From Lachnospiraceae bacterium (GTDB lineage: Bacteria > Bacillota > Clostridia > Lachnospirales > Lachnospiraceae), in the NCBI GenBank assembly GCA_017411305.1, contig JAFQQI010000043.1, positions 1 to 64,000 on the forward strand: 64,000 bases of DNA, in the 5' to 3' direction. Below are positions 1 to 7,123 of the stretch, piece by piece. The translations under genes were made by a program, and so were the position numbers. The notes beneath the pieces are model-generated. The model ran no database searches. It was not told the DNA's origin and saw only the letters and a list, made by a program, of their open reading frames with translations. Position 1 is the first letter of the stretch. Every line of letters begins with the position of its first letter.

Positions 1-2
1 AA

Positions 3-299
3 GAAAGTCATGGTACAATGTATACATTATTCAGAAGGATAATTTCAGGGCTGAAGCTCTTTCGTAAAGTTATAGATATAGATTATGATTATGCAACGCT
101 GGGAAGGTGTTGTTTTCTCTGAAGGGAAAACAATGCCTTTTTTTATGAGCAAAAGTTACAGGAATTACGCATAAAGAAACGCAATTCCCCGGAAATGGCA
201 GAGCGGTTTTTTGAAGAGTGGATACCATTAGAGCAGTGTTATTTTGAAGTCATGAAAGTAAAAGAACGCTGCAATATGGTAATAAGCATTTTTAAATAA
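3..299 (+). pseudogene. Degraded 3' end of an unrecognised coding sequence
   Basis: One reading frame is open from the window edge to a TAA at 297-299 except for a single TGA at 120-122. The downstream part reads as ordinary protein (QKLQELRIKKRNSPEMAERF, then FFEEWIPLEQCYFEVMKVKE), rich in E/K and aromatic residues. No start codon with a ribosome binding site is visible. I do not recognise the family. It may be the tail of a gene that began upstream and acquired a nonsense mutation, or non-coding DNA that happens to be open. It converges on the HD-GYP gene, leaving only 6 bases between the two stops. Confidence 0.3.
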
Positions 300-305
300 T
301 ATCAT

Positions 306-1397
306 TTATTGTATTACAATATTTGCGCAATTCAAATCTTTACCAAGGTCATAAACCTTACCGGATTTCAATCCAACTACCTTAGGTCTCAAAATATAGT
401 GAGGGTCATTTTCGACAACTCTTGCCTTTTCTCCGTTACTAAGCTGTACGGTACAACCTACAGGGTAGAGAATCATACTCTTCATAAAACTTTCAATCAC
501 ACGGATATCAAGGTCCGGCGTCATGGACATAATAAGTTCGATGGCATCCTGTTGAGAAAAAGCTTTCTTGTAGGGACGTTCCGTTACCAAGGCGTCATAG
601 ATATCTGCTACGGATAAAATTCTGGCATAAGGGCAGATTTGCTGTCCCGTAAGACCCATGGGATAACCCTGGCCGCTGATTTTCTCATGATGCTGTAATA
701 CACCCATGGTAATTGCTTTTGATACATTATTTTTTTCAAGCAGTACCTTATACCCGATAACGGGATGCTGCTTCATAACGGCAAATTCTTCTTCGGTCAG
801 TCGCCCCGCTTTGTTCAGGATTTCAAGAGGAATCTGGGACTTACCCAAATCATGCAAAAGACCGGAAACACCGATTTCAAATACTTCTTTTTTGCTCATG
901 CCGTATTTGCGGGCAATAACCATGGCCATGGTAGCAACGTCCACACTGTGCTTGAAGGTATATTCATCACTGACCTTCAGCGTATTGATATCGATGGCAA
1001 TAGCGTCATTATCAGTAATTGCTTTCATTAAATCATTGGCAATATTATTGGCTGTATCGGAAAACGAATCAGAGTCCGTATTACTGTATAAGTATTGGAT
1101 ACCTTCTGAGACACGTGCCTTTACACTTTCGGAGAGCTGTACCTTGGCTCTGTCCGGCACCTTGAGTTTTTCAATGGTTTCTAAGGTTTCAAGAGGGACA
1201 TTTTCATCCTCAGGGTCTTCTTCCCCTTCCCTGGTGTAAATACCGGGAACACCCATCTTTAAGAGTGCTTCAATCAGGTAATCATCCAGTGTGGTTCCGC
1301 GGGCAATCAAAATACGACCGGTTCTATCCACGATAGCCTGGTCGATTACAGCGCCTGCTTTAAGTTGTCTGGTTCTGATGAAAGTTCTTTTTATCAT
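306..1397 (-). CDS. HD-GYP domain cyclic-di-GMP phosphodiesterase
   Basis: A 363-residue cytoplasmic protein. An N-terminal region of about 110 residues, resembling the DUF3391-type leader of many HD-GYP proteins, precedes the HD domain. HDLGK, at about residues 180-184, supplies the metal-binding His-Asp pair. HHEK followed by the GYP motif (GQGYP, about 240-246) and the ADIYDAL helix complete the HD-GYP signature. Members of the family hydrolyse c-di-GMP to GMP through a bi- or trinuclear metal site. There are no membrane segments and no receiver domain, so its input signal is unknown. The start ATG is preceded on the minus strand by an acaggaac Shine-Dalgarno-like stretch. It is divergent from a sigma-D-type gene, which suggests a role in the motile/sessile switch (inference). 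Confidence 0.93.
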   Translation of the reverse strand: MIKRTFIRTRQLKAGAVIDQAIVDRTGRILIARGTTLDDYLIEALLKMGVPGIYTREGEEDPEDENVPLETLETIEKLKVPDRAKVQLSESVKARVSEGIQYLYSNTDSDSFSDTANNIANDLMKAITDNDAIAIDINTLKVSDEYTFKHSVDVATMAMVIARKYGMSKKEVFEIGVSGLLHDLGKSQIPLEILNKAGRLTEEEFAVMKQHPVIGYKVLLEKNNVSKAITMGVLQHHEKISGQGYPMGLTGQQICPYARILSVADIYDALVTERPYKKAFSQQDAIELIMSMTPDLDIRVIESFMKSMILYPVGCTVQLSNGEKARVVENDPHYILRPKVVGLKSGKVYDLGKDLNCANIVIQ

Positions 1398-1515
1398 GTA
1401 AGTGTTCCTGTCGAGTCTTTCTTAAAAAAATGTACTATAAAATATTAGCACGATATGTCCGCAAAATCAATAAAAGTCCTATTGTTATTTATGAAAAAAA
1501 ATGATAAAATATATT

Positions 1516-1542
1516 TAACTATAAGGGGAAGTGTGCCGATAT
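1516..1542 (+). promoter_or_regulatory. Sigma-D/sigma-28 (flagellar) promoter
   Basis: TAAC at 1516-1519, exactly 15 bases, then GCCGATAT at 1535-1542. The Bacillus SigD consensus is TAAA-N15-GCCGATAT, so only one base differs. It lies 89 bases upstream of the FliD-like gene and reads toward it. Confidence 0.8.
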
Positions 1543-1561
1543 AGTGGTTGAAAAGAAAATG

Positions 1562-1610
1562 AGGAACAGGGAAGTTCCTTTTTGAACAGATTGAACAATG
1601 ATGTTCAATC
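1562..1610 (+). other. Two leader hairpins sharing GAAC-N6-GTTC
   Basis: The 5' leader contains two consecutive perfect hairpins: AGGAAC-N6-GTTCCT (1562-1567/1574-1579) and GATTGAAC-N6-GTTCAATC (1589-1596/1603-1610). Both have six-base loops and the same inner GAAC/GTTC. No T-run follows, so they are not terminators. They end about 12 bases before the ribosome binding site (aaaggagtgat), where they could bind a regulator or control translation. Function is unknown. Confidence 0.5.
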
Positions 1611-1631
1611 ACAAATCAAAGGAGTGATATT

Positions 1632-2444
1632 ATGGGAATCAGTATTAATGTTAATACCAAACAGGATTATTCTTATTTATTCCAGAATCTTTCCGGCAGT
1701 AAGGGAAGCAGTATGGGGAATTTGAATTTCCTTTCAGATTACGCAGCAATTAAGAATGGCAGCTACGGTAAGCTGATGAAGGCTTACTATGCGAAAGATA
1801 CAGCAGACAGTTCGTCTAAAGCATCTGCCGGCAAGACAGACAATAAGGCGGATAATAAAACAGATATTAAAACAACTTCCACTGCCAAAGATTCGGCAGA
1901 TACCTTGGCGAAGATTCAGAAGTCAGCAGATGAACTTAAGGAATCCGCAGATAAATTGATTGCAAAAGGGAAGGATTCCCTCTTTAGTGAGAAGGAAATT
2001 ACGACCAAGGATGAAACCGGAGCAGAAACAACAGCTAAGGGATATGATGTGGATGCCATCTATAGTGCAGTGTCCGATTTCGTAAAGGATTACAATGAGC
2101 TGATTGACAACGCAAGCGATTCTAATTCCAATAATGTATTAAGTAAGTCACTGACTCTGGTAAATCAGACGGCGGCGAATAAAAACTTACTTGAAAAGGT
2201 AGGAATTACGCTGAATGATGATGATACACTTTCTATTAATGAGGAAGCTTTCAAGAGTGCCAATATGACAACGGTGAAATCATTGTTTAATAATACCGGT
2301 TCTTATGCATATAAAGCTTCCGCGCAGGCATCCTTAATTGATTTTGCCGCAGAGAATGAGAGTAGTAAAGCCAATACTTATACCATGAACGGAACCTATG
2401 GCAATAATTATTCCATGGGAAGCATCATGGATACCTGGTTCTAA
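1632..2444 (+). CDS. FliD-like protein under sigma-D control
   Basis: A 270-residue protein with no signal peptide. The first 60 residues are Gly/Ser/Asn rich and start MGISINVN. A Lys/Asp/Thr-rich linker (about 60-105) and a helical segment follow. The C-terminal third resembles the conserved end of FliD (flagellar cap): FVKDYNELID, then KVGITLNDDDTLSINEEAFK and VKSLFNNTGSYAYKASAQ. That is the FliD pattern of a VDAYN-like helix, a DGTLSLDE-like strand and a VKALF helix. It is much shorter than FliD (usually over 450 residues) and lacks the N-terminal D0 region. With the flagellar-type promoter, export through the flagellar apparatus or a cap/filament-associated role is likely but inferred. 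Start: ATG after aaaggagtgatatt. Confidence 0.6.
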   Translation: MGISINVNTKQDYSYLFQNLSGSKGSSMGNLNFLSDYAAIKNGSYGKLMKAYYAKDTADSSSKASAGKTDNKADNKTDIKTTSTAKDSADTLAKIQKSADELKESADKLIAKGKDSLFSEKEITTKDETGAETTAKGYDVDAIYSAVSDFVKDYNELIDNASDSNSNNVLSKSLTLVNQTAANKNLLEKVGITLNDDDTLSINEEAFKSANMTTVKSLFNNTGSYAYKASAQASLIDFAAENESSKANTYTMNGTYGNNYSMGSIMDTWF

Positions 2445-2451
2445 AAGAAAA

Positions 2452-2493
2452 GCCCGGTGCAGTTACATGACACTGCACTGGGCATATTTTTTT
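2452..2493 (+). terminator. Rho-independent terminator of the FliD-like gene
   Basis: A 12-bp stem (2452-2463 with 2472-2483, one G-T pair), an 8-base loop, then ATATTTTTTT. The right half of the hairpin lies inside the 3' end of the convergent AraC gene, whose stop codon is at 2463-2465. Confidence 0.9.
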
Positions 2494-3317
2494 GGTGACA
2501 TTCCCACAGCCTTGGTAAAGGACTTAAAGAAGTTACTGTAATCGGAAAAACCGCTTTTTTCATAGGCTTCCGTAGCACTTGCACCATCGTTAAGCAGAGA
2601 TTTGGCAATACTGATGCGCCTTGCGCAGATGTATTTATTGATGGTGGTGCCGGTAGCTTGTTTGAAAATTCTGCAAATATAGGATTCACTTAAGAAAAAT
2701 TCTCCTGCAAGCTGCTCAATGGTAATGGGGGTAGTGATATTTTGATTGATATAAGCAAGAATATCATCTACCTGATGATTGTAGGCATAAGCAGTTACTT
2801 CATGTGCCTCATTGGTTTGCAGGGTAGTGTTAATCAGTACCATCAGTTCCATAAAGGCAGTCTGTTCCATAATATCATGTCCGTAGCCTTCCGCCCCTGT
2901 AATTTTGTTAATATAATAAAGAAAACGTTTCTGCTGTTCCTTATTTAAAGAAATTTTATGGCTAAAGTCCTCAGGCCTGTCGGAAAAGCAGGCATCCAGA
3001 TTAGTTTCCGCGGTAGAGAGCCGTTTGGTAAAGTCAGGATGAATGGAAAGAACAATCCGTTCATGTACCATTTTATCTACTTGGGTAATCTTATGGCTTT
3101 CGTACTGGTTGATGATAAAAAGGTCACCGGGCTCAATACTGTAAAATTTGTTATCAATCAGAAACTGTTTGCCGCCGGAAATAGAATAGTAGATTTCGTA
3201 GCAGTCATGGATATGCATATCCATGGCTTTTTCTTCTTTATATAGATGAGCAATGGCAAAGGTCTGTGTGGAGGCACAATTTTCCATTGCCTGTTTACAG
3301 GAATAAAGCTCTTCCAT
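2463..3317 (-). CDS. AraC-family regulator, probable regulator of the uronate operon
   Basis: A 284-residue one-component regulator. Residues 1-150 form a cupin-like AraC sensor (HIHDCYEIYYSISGG, GDLFIINQYESHKI). Residues about 185-284 hold two helix-turn-helix units (ITIEQLAGEFFLSESYICRIFKQATGTTI, given here as two parts of the first HTH and its recognition helix, and AYEKSGFSDYSNFFKSFTKAVGMSPKKY). It is divergent from kduI with a 167-bp shared control region, so it most likely senses a uronate breakdown product and activates the kdu genes (inference from position). Its own promoter (3375-3403) has a perfect cre site just downstream of the expected start, indicating CcpA repression of the regulator. 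Its last codons double as the terminator of the convergent FliD-like gene. Confidence 0.9.
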   Translation of the reverse strand: MEELYSCKQAMENCASTQTFAIAHLYKEEKAMDMHIHDCYEIYYSISGGKQFLIDNKFYSIEPGDLFIINQYESHKITQVDKMVHERIVLSIHPDFTKRLSTAETNLDACFSDRPEDFSHKISLNKEQQKRFLYYINKITGAEGYGHDIMEQTAFMELMVLINTTLQTNEAHEVTAYAYNHQVDDILAYINQNITTPITIEQLAGEFFLSESYICRIFKQATGTTINKYICARRISIAKSLLNDGASATEAYEKSGFSDYSNFFKSFTKAVGMSPKKYAQCSVM

Positions 3318-3346
3318 AGCGTTCCAGACTCCTTTTTTACATGTTT

Positions 3347-3362
3347 ATGTAAACGCTTTCAT
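3347..3362. promoter_or_regulatory. cre site (CcpA operator)
   Basis: ATGTAAACGCTTTCAT matches the catabolite-responsive element WTGNAARCGNWWWCAW at every position. It sits about +7 to +22 relative to the start expected from the minus-strand promoter at 3375-3403, the usual roadblock position for CcpA repression. It is some 90 bp upstream of the kduI -10 box. Confidence 0.85.
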
Positions 3363-3374
3363 AAATTTAGCTTA

Positions 3375-3403
3375 ATTATAACCAAAAAGTTCAAAATTTG
3401 CAA
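3375..3403 (-). promoter_or_regulatory. Sigma-A promoter of the AraC gene
   Basis: On the minus strand TTGCAA (3398-3403), 17 bases, TATAAT (3375-3380). The perfect -10 and good -35 point at the AraC start codon at 3317. Confidence 0.75.
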
Positions 3404-3423
3404 TGTTTTTATCCAAATTTGAA

Positions 3424-3452
3424 AGGACATAGATATTTTTATATAGTATAAT
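3424..3452 (+). promoter_or_regulatory. Probable promoter of the kdu operon
   Basis: TATAAT at 3447-3452 with a poor -35 (AGGACA, 3424-3429) at 17-bp spacing. A perfect -10 with a weak -35 fits an activator-dependent promoter, consistent with the divergent AraC gene. The kduI ribosome binding site aaagggaggg follows. Confidence 0.6.
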
Positions 3453-3484
3453 GAGTTACATAGGAAAGAAAGGGAGGGCTACAA

Positions 3485-4345
3485 ATGGAGTTAAGAACAG
3501 CCGCTTCACCCAGAGATGTGAAGCATTATACAACAGAAAGACTGAGAGAAGAATTTCTGATTCAGAACTTATTCGTACCCGGCGAAATTAAGCTGGTTTA
3601 CAGTCACATTGACAGAATTATTACTGGCGCAGCAGTACCCACATCTCCCATCGTACTTACAGCAGGGGATGAGCTTCGTGCGGATTATTTCCTTCAGAGA
3701 AGAGAAATGGGTGTTATCAACATCGGCGGAGCAGGTATCATTACCATTGATGGTAAGAAGTATGAGGTAGGCTTCAAAGAGGGTATGTATATCGGAATGG
3801 GAAGCAAGGACATCGTATTTGACAGTGTAGATGCATCTGCACCTGCTAAGTTCTATATTAACAGTGCACCTGCACATACGACTTACCCCACAGTGCTTAT
3901 TAAGCCGAATGGAACACCGGAAGAAGGGGTTGTTATCGTTAAGGATGAAAATAAGGTAGAACTGGGAAGCCTTGAAGATGCAAACCACAGAGTGATTTGT
4001 AAGTATATCCTTCCCGGACAGGTAGAAAGCTGTCAGCTGGTTATGGGTATGACCAAGCTTGAACCCGGCAGCGTATGGAACACCATGCCTTGCCATACAC
4101 ATGACAGACGTATGGAGGTTTATCTTTACTTCGAAATGCCTGAGGATGCATTTGTAATGCACTATATGGGTGAACCTACCGAAACAAGACACATCGTAAT
4201 GAGAAATGAAGAAGCAGTGATTTCTCCCAGCTGGTCTATCCACTCCGGATGCGGAAGCAGAGCATACACCTTTATTTGGGGTATGGTTGGTGAAAACCAG
4301 GCATTCGACGATATGGACCATGTAGCAAATAAAGACTTAAAGTAA
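3485..4345 (+). CDS. kduI: 5-dehydro-4-deoxy-D-glucuronate isomerase (KduI)
   Basis: Isomerises 4-deoxy-L-threo-5-hexosulose uronate (from unsaturated pectin or other uronate oligosaccharides) to 3-deoxy-D-glycero-2,5-hexodiulosonate in the cytosol. The 286-residue cupin protein has the expected length (about 278). The metal site is visible: CHTHDRRMEVY gives His204, His206 and Glu211, and SIHSGCG gives His253. The start ATG follows agggagggctacaa. It is the first gene of the five-gene uronate operon. A small hairpin (4357-4373) lies between it and kduD. Confidence 0.96.
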   Translation: MELRTAASPRDVKHYTTERLREEFLIQNLFVPGEIKLVYSHIDRIITGAAVPTSPIVLTAGDELRADYFLQRREMGVINIGGAGIITIDGKKYEVGFKEGMYIGMGSKDIVFDSVDASAPAKFYINSAPAHTTYPTVLIKPNGTPEEGVVIVKDENKVELGSLEDANHRVICKYILPGQVESCQLVMGMTKLEPGSVWNTMPCHTHDRRMEVYLYFEMPEDAFVMHYMGEPTETRHIVMRNEEAVISPSWSIHSGCGSRAYTFIWGMVGENQAFDDMDHVANKDLK

Positions 4346-4404
4346 ACAGTATATTCGCTGCCGTGAGAGCAGCCAACAATAAAGTATAAAAGGAGATTAA
4401 AACA

Positions 4405-5208
4405 ATGAGCGATTTTATGAAGAAATTTTCCTTAGAGGGAAAAGTAGCACTGGTAACAGGAGCATCCTACGGTATCGGCTTTGCAATTGCAAGTGCTTAT
4501 GCAGAAGCAGGCGCAACTATCGTATTTAACGATATCAAGCAGGAATTGGTAGACAAGGGTCTTGCAGCATATGCAGAAAAAGGCATCAAAGCGTACGGTT
4601 ATGTTTGTGACGTAACAAATGAAGAAGCAGTAAATGCTATGGTTGCTCAGATTGAAGCAGAAGTTGGCGTTATTGACATTCTTGTAAATAATGCAGGTAT
4701 CATTAAGAGAATCCCTATGTGCGAAATGAGCGCAGCAGAATTCCGTCAGGTTATTGACGTTGACTTAAATGCTCCTTTCATCGTTGCAAAAGCAGTTATC
4801 CCCGGCATGATTAAGAAAGGTCACGGAAAGATTATTAACATTTGTTCCATGATGAGTGAGCTTGGACGTGAAACAGTTTCTGCATACGCAGCAGCTAAGG
4901 GCGGTCTTAAGATGCTTACAAAGAACATTGCATCCGAATATGGTGAATTCAACATTCAGTGTAACGGTATCGGACCCGGCTATATTGCTACTCCTCAGAC
5001 AGCTCCTCTTCGTGAGAAGCAGGCTGATGGCAGCAGACATCCTTTCGACCAGTTTATTATTGCAAAGACTCCTGCAGCACGTTGGGGTGAAGCAGAAGAT
5101 TTACAGGGACCTGCAGTATTCCTTGCATCCGATGCATCTGACTTTGTAAACGGACATGTACTTTATGTAGACGGCGGTATTCTTGCTTACATCGGAAAAC
5201 AGCCCTAA
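4405..5208 (+). CDS. kduD: 2-dehydro-3-deoxy-D-gluconate 5-dehydrogenase (KduD/DhuD-type SDR)
   Basis: Reduces 3-deoxy-D-glycero-2,5-hexodiulosonate to 2-keto-3-deoxygluconate (KDG) with NAD(P)H. The 267-residue classical short-chain dehydrogenase has the cofactor motif TGASYGIG at 18-25, NNAG near 95, the catalytic Ser and YAAAK around 145-165, and the C-terminal VNGHVLYVDGG. Ribosome binding site aaaggag. It stands between kduI and the DhuI-like isomerase, so it is the reductase shared by both isomerases (inference). Confidence 0.94.
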   Translation: MSDFMKKFSLEGKVALVTGASYGIGFAIASAYAEAGATIVFNDIKQELVDKGLAAYAEKGIKAYGYVCDVTNEEAVNAMVAQIEAEVGVIDILVNNAGIIKRIPMCEMSAAEFRQVIDVDLNAPFIVAKAVIPGMIKKGHGKIINICSMMSELGRETVSAYAAAKGGLKMLTKNIASEYGEFNIQCNGIGPGYIATPQTAPLREKQADGSRHPFDQFIIAKTPAARWGEAEDLQGPAVFLASDASDFVNGHVLYVDGGILAYIGKQP

Positions 5209-5229
5209 GAACTAAATGACTGATATACG

Positions 5230-5260
5230 TGATGGGCAGGGCAAAGAGCTGTGCCCGTCA
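5230..5260 (+). other. Intercistronic hairpin in the kdu operon
   Basis: TGATGGGCA (5230-5238) pairs with TGCCCGTCA (5252-5260), nine pairs including one G-T, around a 13-base loop. No T-run follows, so it is more likely a processing or stability element than a terminator. Confidence 0.45.
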
Positions 5261-5282
5261 TGTAATGAGGAAGGAATAGAAT

Positions 5283-5921
5283 ATGAAGATCGCATTAATT
5301 AACGAAAATTCACAGGCAGCAAAAAATGCCATGATTTGTGAAACCTTAAAGAGTGTAGTAGAACCTATGGGACATACCGTACACAACTATGGCATGTACT
5401 CTGCAGAAGATGAAAACCAGCTTACTTATGTACAGATTGGTATTCTGACAGCGGTTCTTATCAATTCCGGTGCAGCTGATTATGTAATCACAGGCTGCGG
5501 TACAGGCGAAGGTGCCATGCTTGCATGTAACTCTTTCCCCAAGGTACTTTGCGGACACATTACTTCTCCCCTTGATGCTTATCTGTTCTCACAGGTAAAT
5601 GACGGAAATACCATCGCACTTCCTTTTGCTGAGAACTTCGGATGGGGCGGAGAACTGAATTTACAGTATATTTTTGAAAAATTATTCTGTGCACCCGGTG
5701 GCGGCGGATATCCGAAGGAAAGAGTAGTTCCTGAGCAGAGAAATAAGAAGATTCTCGACCAGGTAAAGGAAGTAACTCATGTAGACCTTGTTACAATCCT
5801 TAAGAACCTTGACAGAGATCTTGTAAAAGGTGCTTTATCCGTAGGCGGTGTAAAGGAATACTTTTTTGACAATTGCAAGTGCGATGAAATTGCAGCTTGT
5901 GTGAAAGAAATTCTTGCATAA
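5283..5921 (+). CDS. RpiB/LacA/LacB-family isomerase, DhuI-like
   Basis: A 212-residue protein of the RpiB/LacAB sugar-phosphate isomerase superfamily. It begins MKIALINENSQ and has the ITGCGTGEGAMLACN loop where RpiB has the CGTGxG phosphate/substrate loop, followed by CGHITSPLDAYLFSQVND and NTIALPFAENFGWGG. In streptococci a member of this family (DhuI) isomerises the same 4-deoxy-5-hexosulose uronate that KduI uses, next to a KduD-like reductase. Its position directly after kduD supports that assignment here and makes it functionally parallel to kduI. It could instead act on a related uronate such as an iduronate-derived one. Ribosome binding site gaggaagg. Confidence 0.8.
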   Translation: MKIALINENSQAAKNAMICETLKSVVEPMGHTVHNYGMYSAEDENQLTYVQIGILTAVLINSGAADYVITGCGTGEGAMLACNSFPKVLCGHITSPLDAYLFSQVNDGNTIALPFAENFGWGGELNLQYIFEKLFCAPGGGGYPKERVVPEQRNKKILDQVKEVTHVDLVTILKNLDRDLVKGALSVGGVKEYFFDNCKCDEIAACVKEILA

Positions 5922-5938
5922 AAATAAAGGAGAATAGT

Positions 5939-6904
5939 ATGAACGCAGTTTTAGAACAAATCAGCAAAATCGGTATTGTTCCGGTTGTAAAGATTGATAG
6001 AGCAGAGGATGCGCTTCCTCTTGCAAAGGCACTTTGTGCAGGCGGTCTTCCCTGCGCAGAGGTTACCTTCCGTACTGACGCAGCAGCAGAAGCAATCAAG
6101 ATTATGACAGATAACTTTCCTAATATGTGCGTAGGTGCAGGTACGGTATTAAACGCAGCGCAGGTTGACGCTGCAGTAGATGCAGGCGCTAAGTTTATCG
6201 TAAGCCCCGGTTTAAATCCTAACACAGTGAAATATTGTATCGAAAAGGGTGTGCCCATTACTCCCGGTACTTCAAGCCCCAGTGATATTGAAGCAGCCAT
6301 CGAGCTTGGTCTTGATGTGGTTAAGTTCTTCCCTGCTGAACAGTCCGGTGGTCTTGCAAAGATTAAGGCAATGGCAGCTCCTTATGTAAATATGAAATTT
6401 ATGCCTACAGGCGGAATCAGTGCAAAGAATTTAACATCTTATCTTGATTTCCCTAAGATTATCGCATGCGGCGGTTCCTGGATGGTTCCCGGCGACCTTA
6501 TCAACGCAGGAGAATGGGACAAGATTGAACAGCTTACAAGAGAAGCGGTACAGACCATGCTTGGATTTGAACTTGCACATGTTGGCGTAAATGCAGAAAA
6601 CGAAGAAGAAGCGTTAAAGGCAGCAAACAGATTCGCATTTATCTTCGGTATGCCTGCTAAGGTTGGAAACAGCTCCATTTTTGCAGGAACAGCACTTGAA
6701 GTAATGAAGACTCCTTACCTTGGAAAGAACGGTCACATTGCAATCAGAACCAACTACATCGAAAGAGCAGTAAATTATCTTACAACAGTTCTCGGAGTTG
6801 AGTTCAATGAAGAATCTGCAAAGAGAGATGCAAAGGGTGCATTAAAGGCGATTTATTTGCAGGAAGAAATCGGTGGATTTGCAGTACATTTAGTGCAGAA
6901 GTAA
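5939..6904 (+). CDS. eda: KDPG/KHG aldolase fused to a VOC-like domain
   Basis: Cleaves 2-keto-3-deoxy-6-phosphogluconate to pyruvate and glyceraldehyde-3-phosphate. I start it at 5939 (MNAVLEQISK), after aaaggagaatagt; an upstream in-frame start at 5897 would overlap the previous gene and lacks a site. Residues 1-205 are the class I aldolase: Glu41 in PCAEVTFRT, the Schiff-base Lys129 in VVKFFPAEQ, and PTGGIS. Residues about 210-321 (GFELAHVGVN, then HIAIRTNYIERAVNYL and FAVHLVQK) look like a glyoxalase/VOC fold, absent from E. coli Eda (213 residues). The extension recurs in clostridial Eda proteins as far as I recall; its role is unknown. Confidence 0.93.
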   Translation: MNAVLEQISKIGIVPVVKIDRAEDALPLAKALCAGGLPCAEVTFRTDAAAEAIKIMTDNFPNMCVGAGTVLNAAQVDAAVDAGAKFIVSPGLNPNTVKYCIEKGVPITPGTSSPSDIEAAIELGLDVVKFFPAEQSGGLAKIKAMAAPYVNMKFMPTGGISAKNLTSYLDFPKIIACGGSWMVPGDLINAGEWDKIEQLTREAVQTMLGFELAHVGVNAENEEEALKAANRFAFIFGMPAKVGNSSIFAGTALEVMKTPYLGKNGHIAIRTNYIERAVNYLTTVLGVEFNEESAKRDAKGALKAIYLQEEIGGFAVHLVQK

Positions 6905-6913
6905 ATGTGTTGA

Positions 6914-7055
6914 GTGCTCTGTCCAATAACATTTCCACGAAGGCACGCTCTCGCTACATGCCGCCAGCAGCGGTACATAAGGTGCTAAAGGACAGCACCT
7001 AAGTACCGGCGGCGTCAAAGTACCTTCTTGGGAAATGTTATTTGGCACAGAGCAC
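6914..7055. repeat. 142-nt nested palindrome between eda and kdgK
   Basis: The outer arms are 6914-6936 and 7031-7055. They pair GTGCTCTGT-CCA-ATAACATTTCC with GGAAATGTTATTTGGCACAGAGCAC, with only two bulged bases. Further nested pairs are GAAGG/CCTTC, GCCGCC/GGCGGC, GGTAC/GTACC and finally GGTGCT-N7-AGCACC at the tip. As RNA or cruciform DNA it would make one very long hairpin. There is no T-run, so it is not a simple terminator. A REP/MITE-like repeat, an mRNA processing element or an attenuation structure are all possible. Confidence 0.8.
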
Positions 7056-7123
7056 AGGAAAATATTCTAAAGTTTAAAATTAAAAATTATTCAAAAAAGA
7101 AAATTAGAGAGGAAATCAGAACA

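Noticed and set aside
7028..7123. N-terminal extension of KdgK
   Set aside because: It would translate the palindrome; the kinase family begins at MAKVITMGE and a good ribosome binding site precedes 7124.
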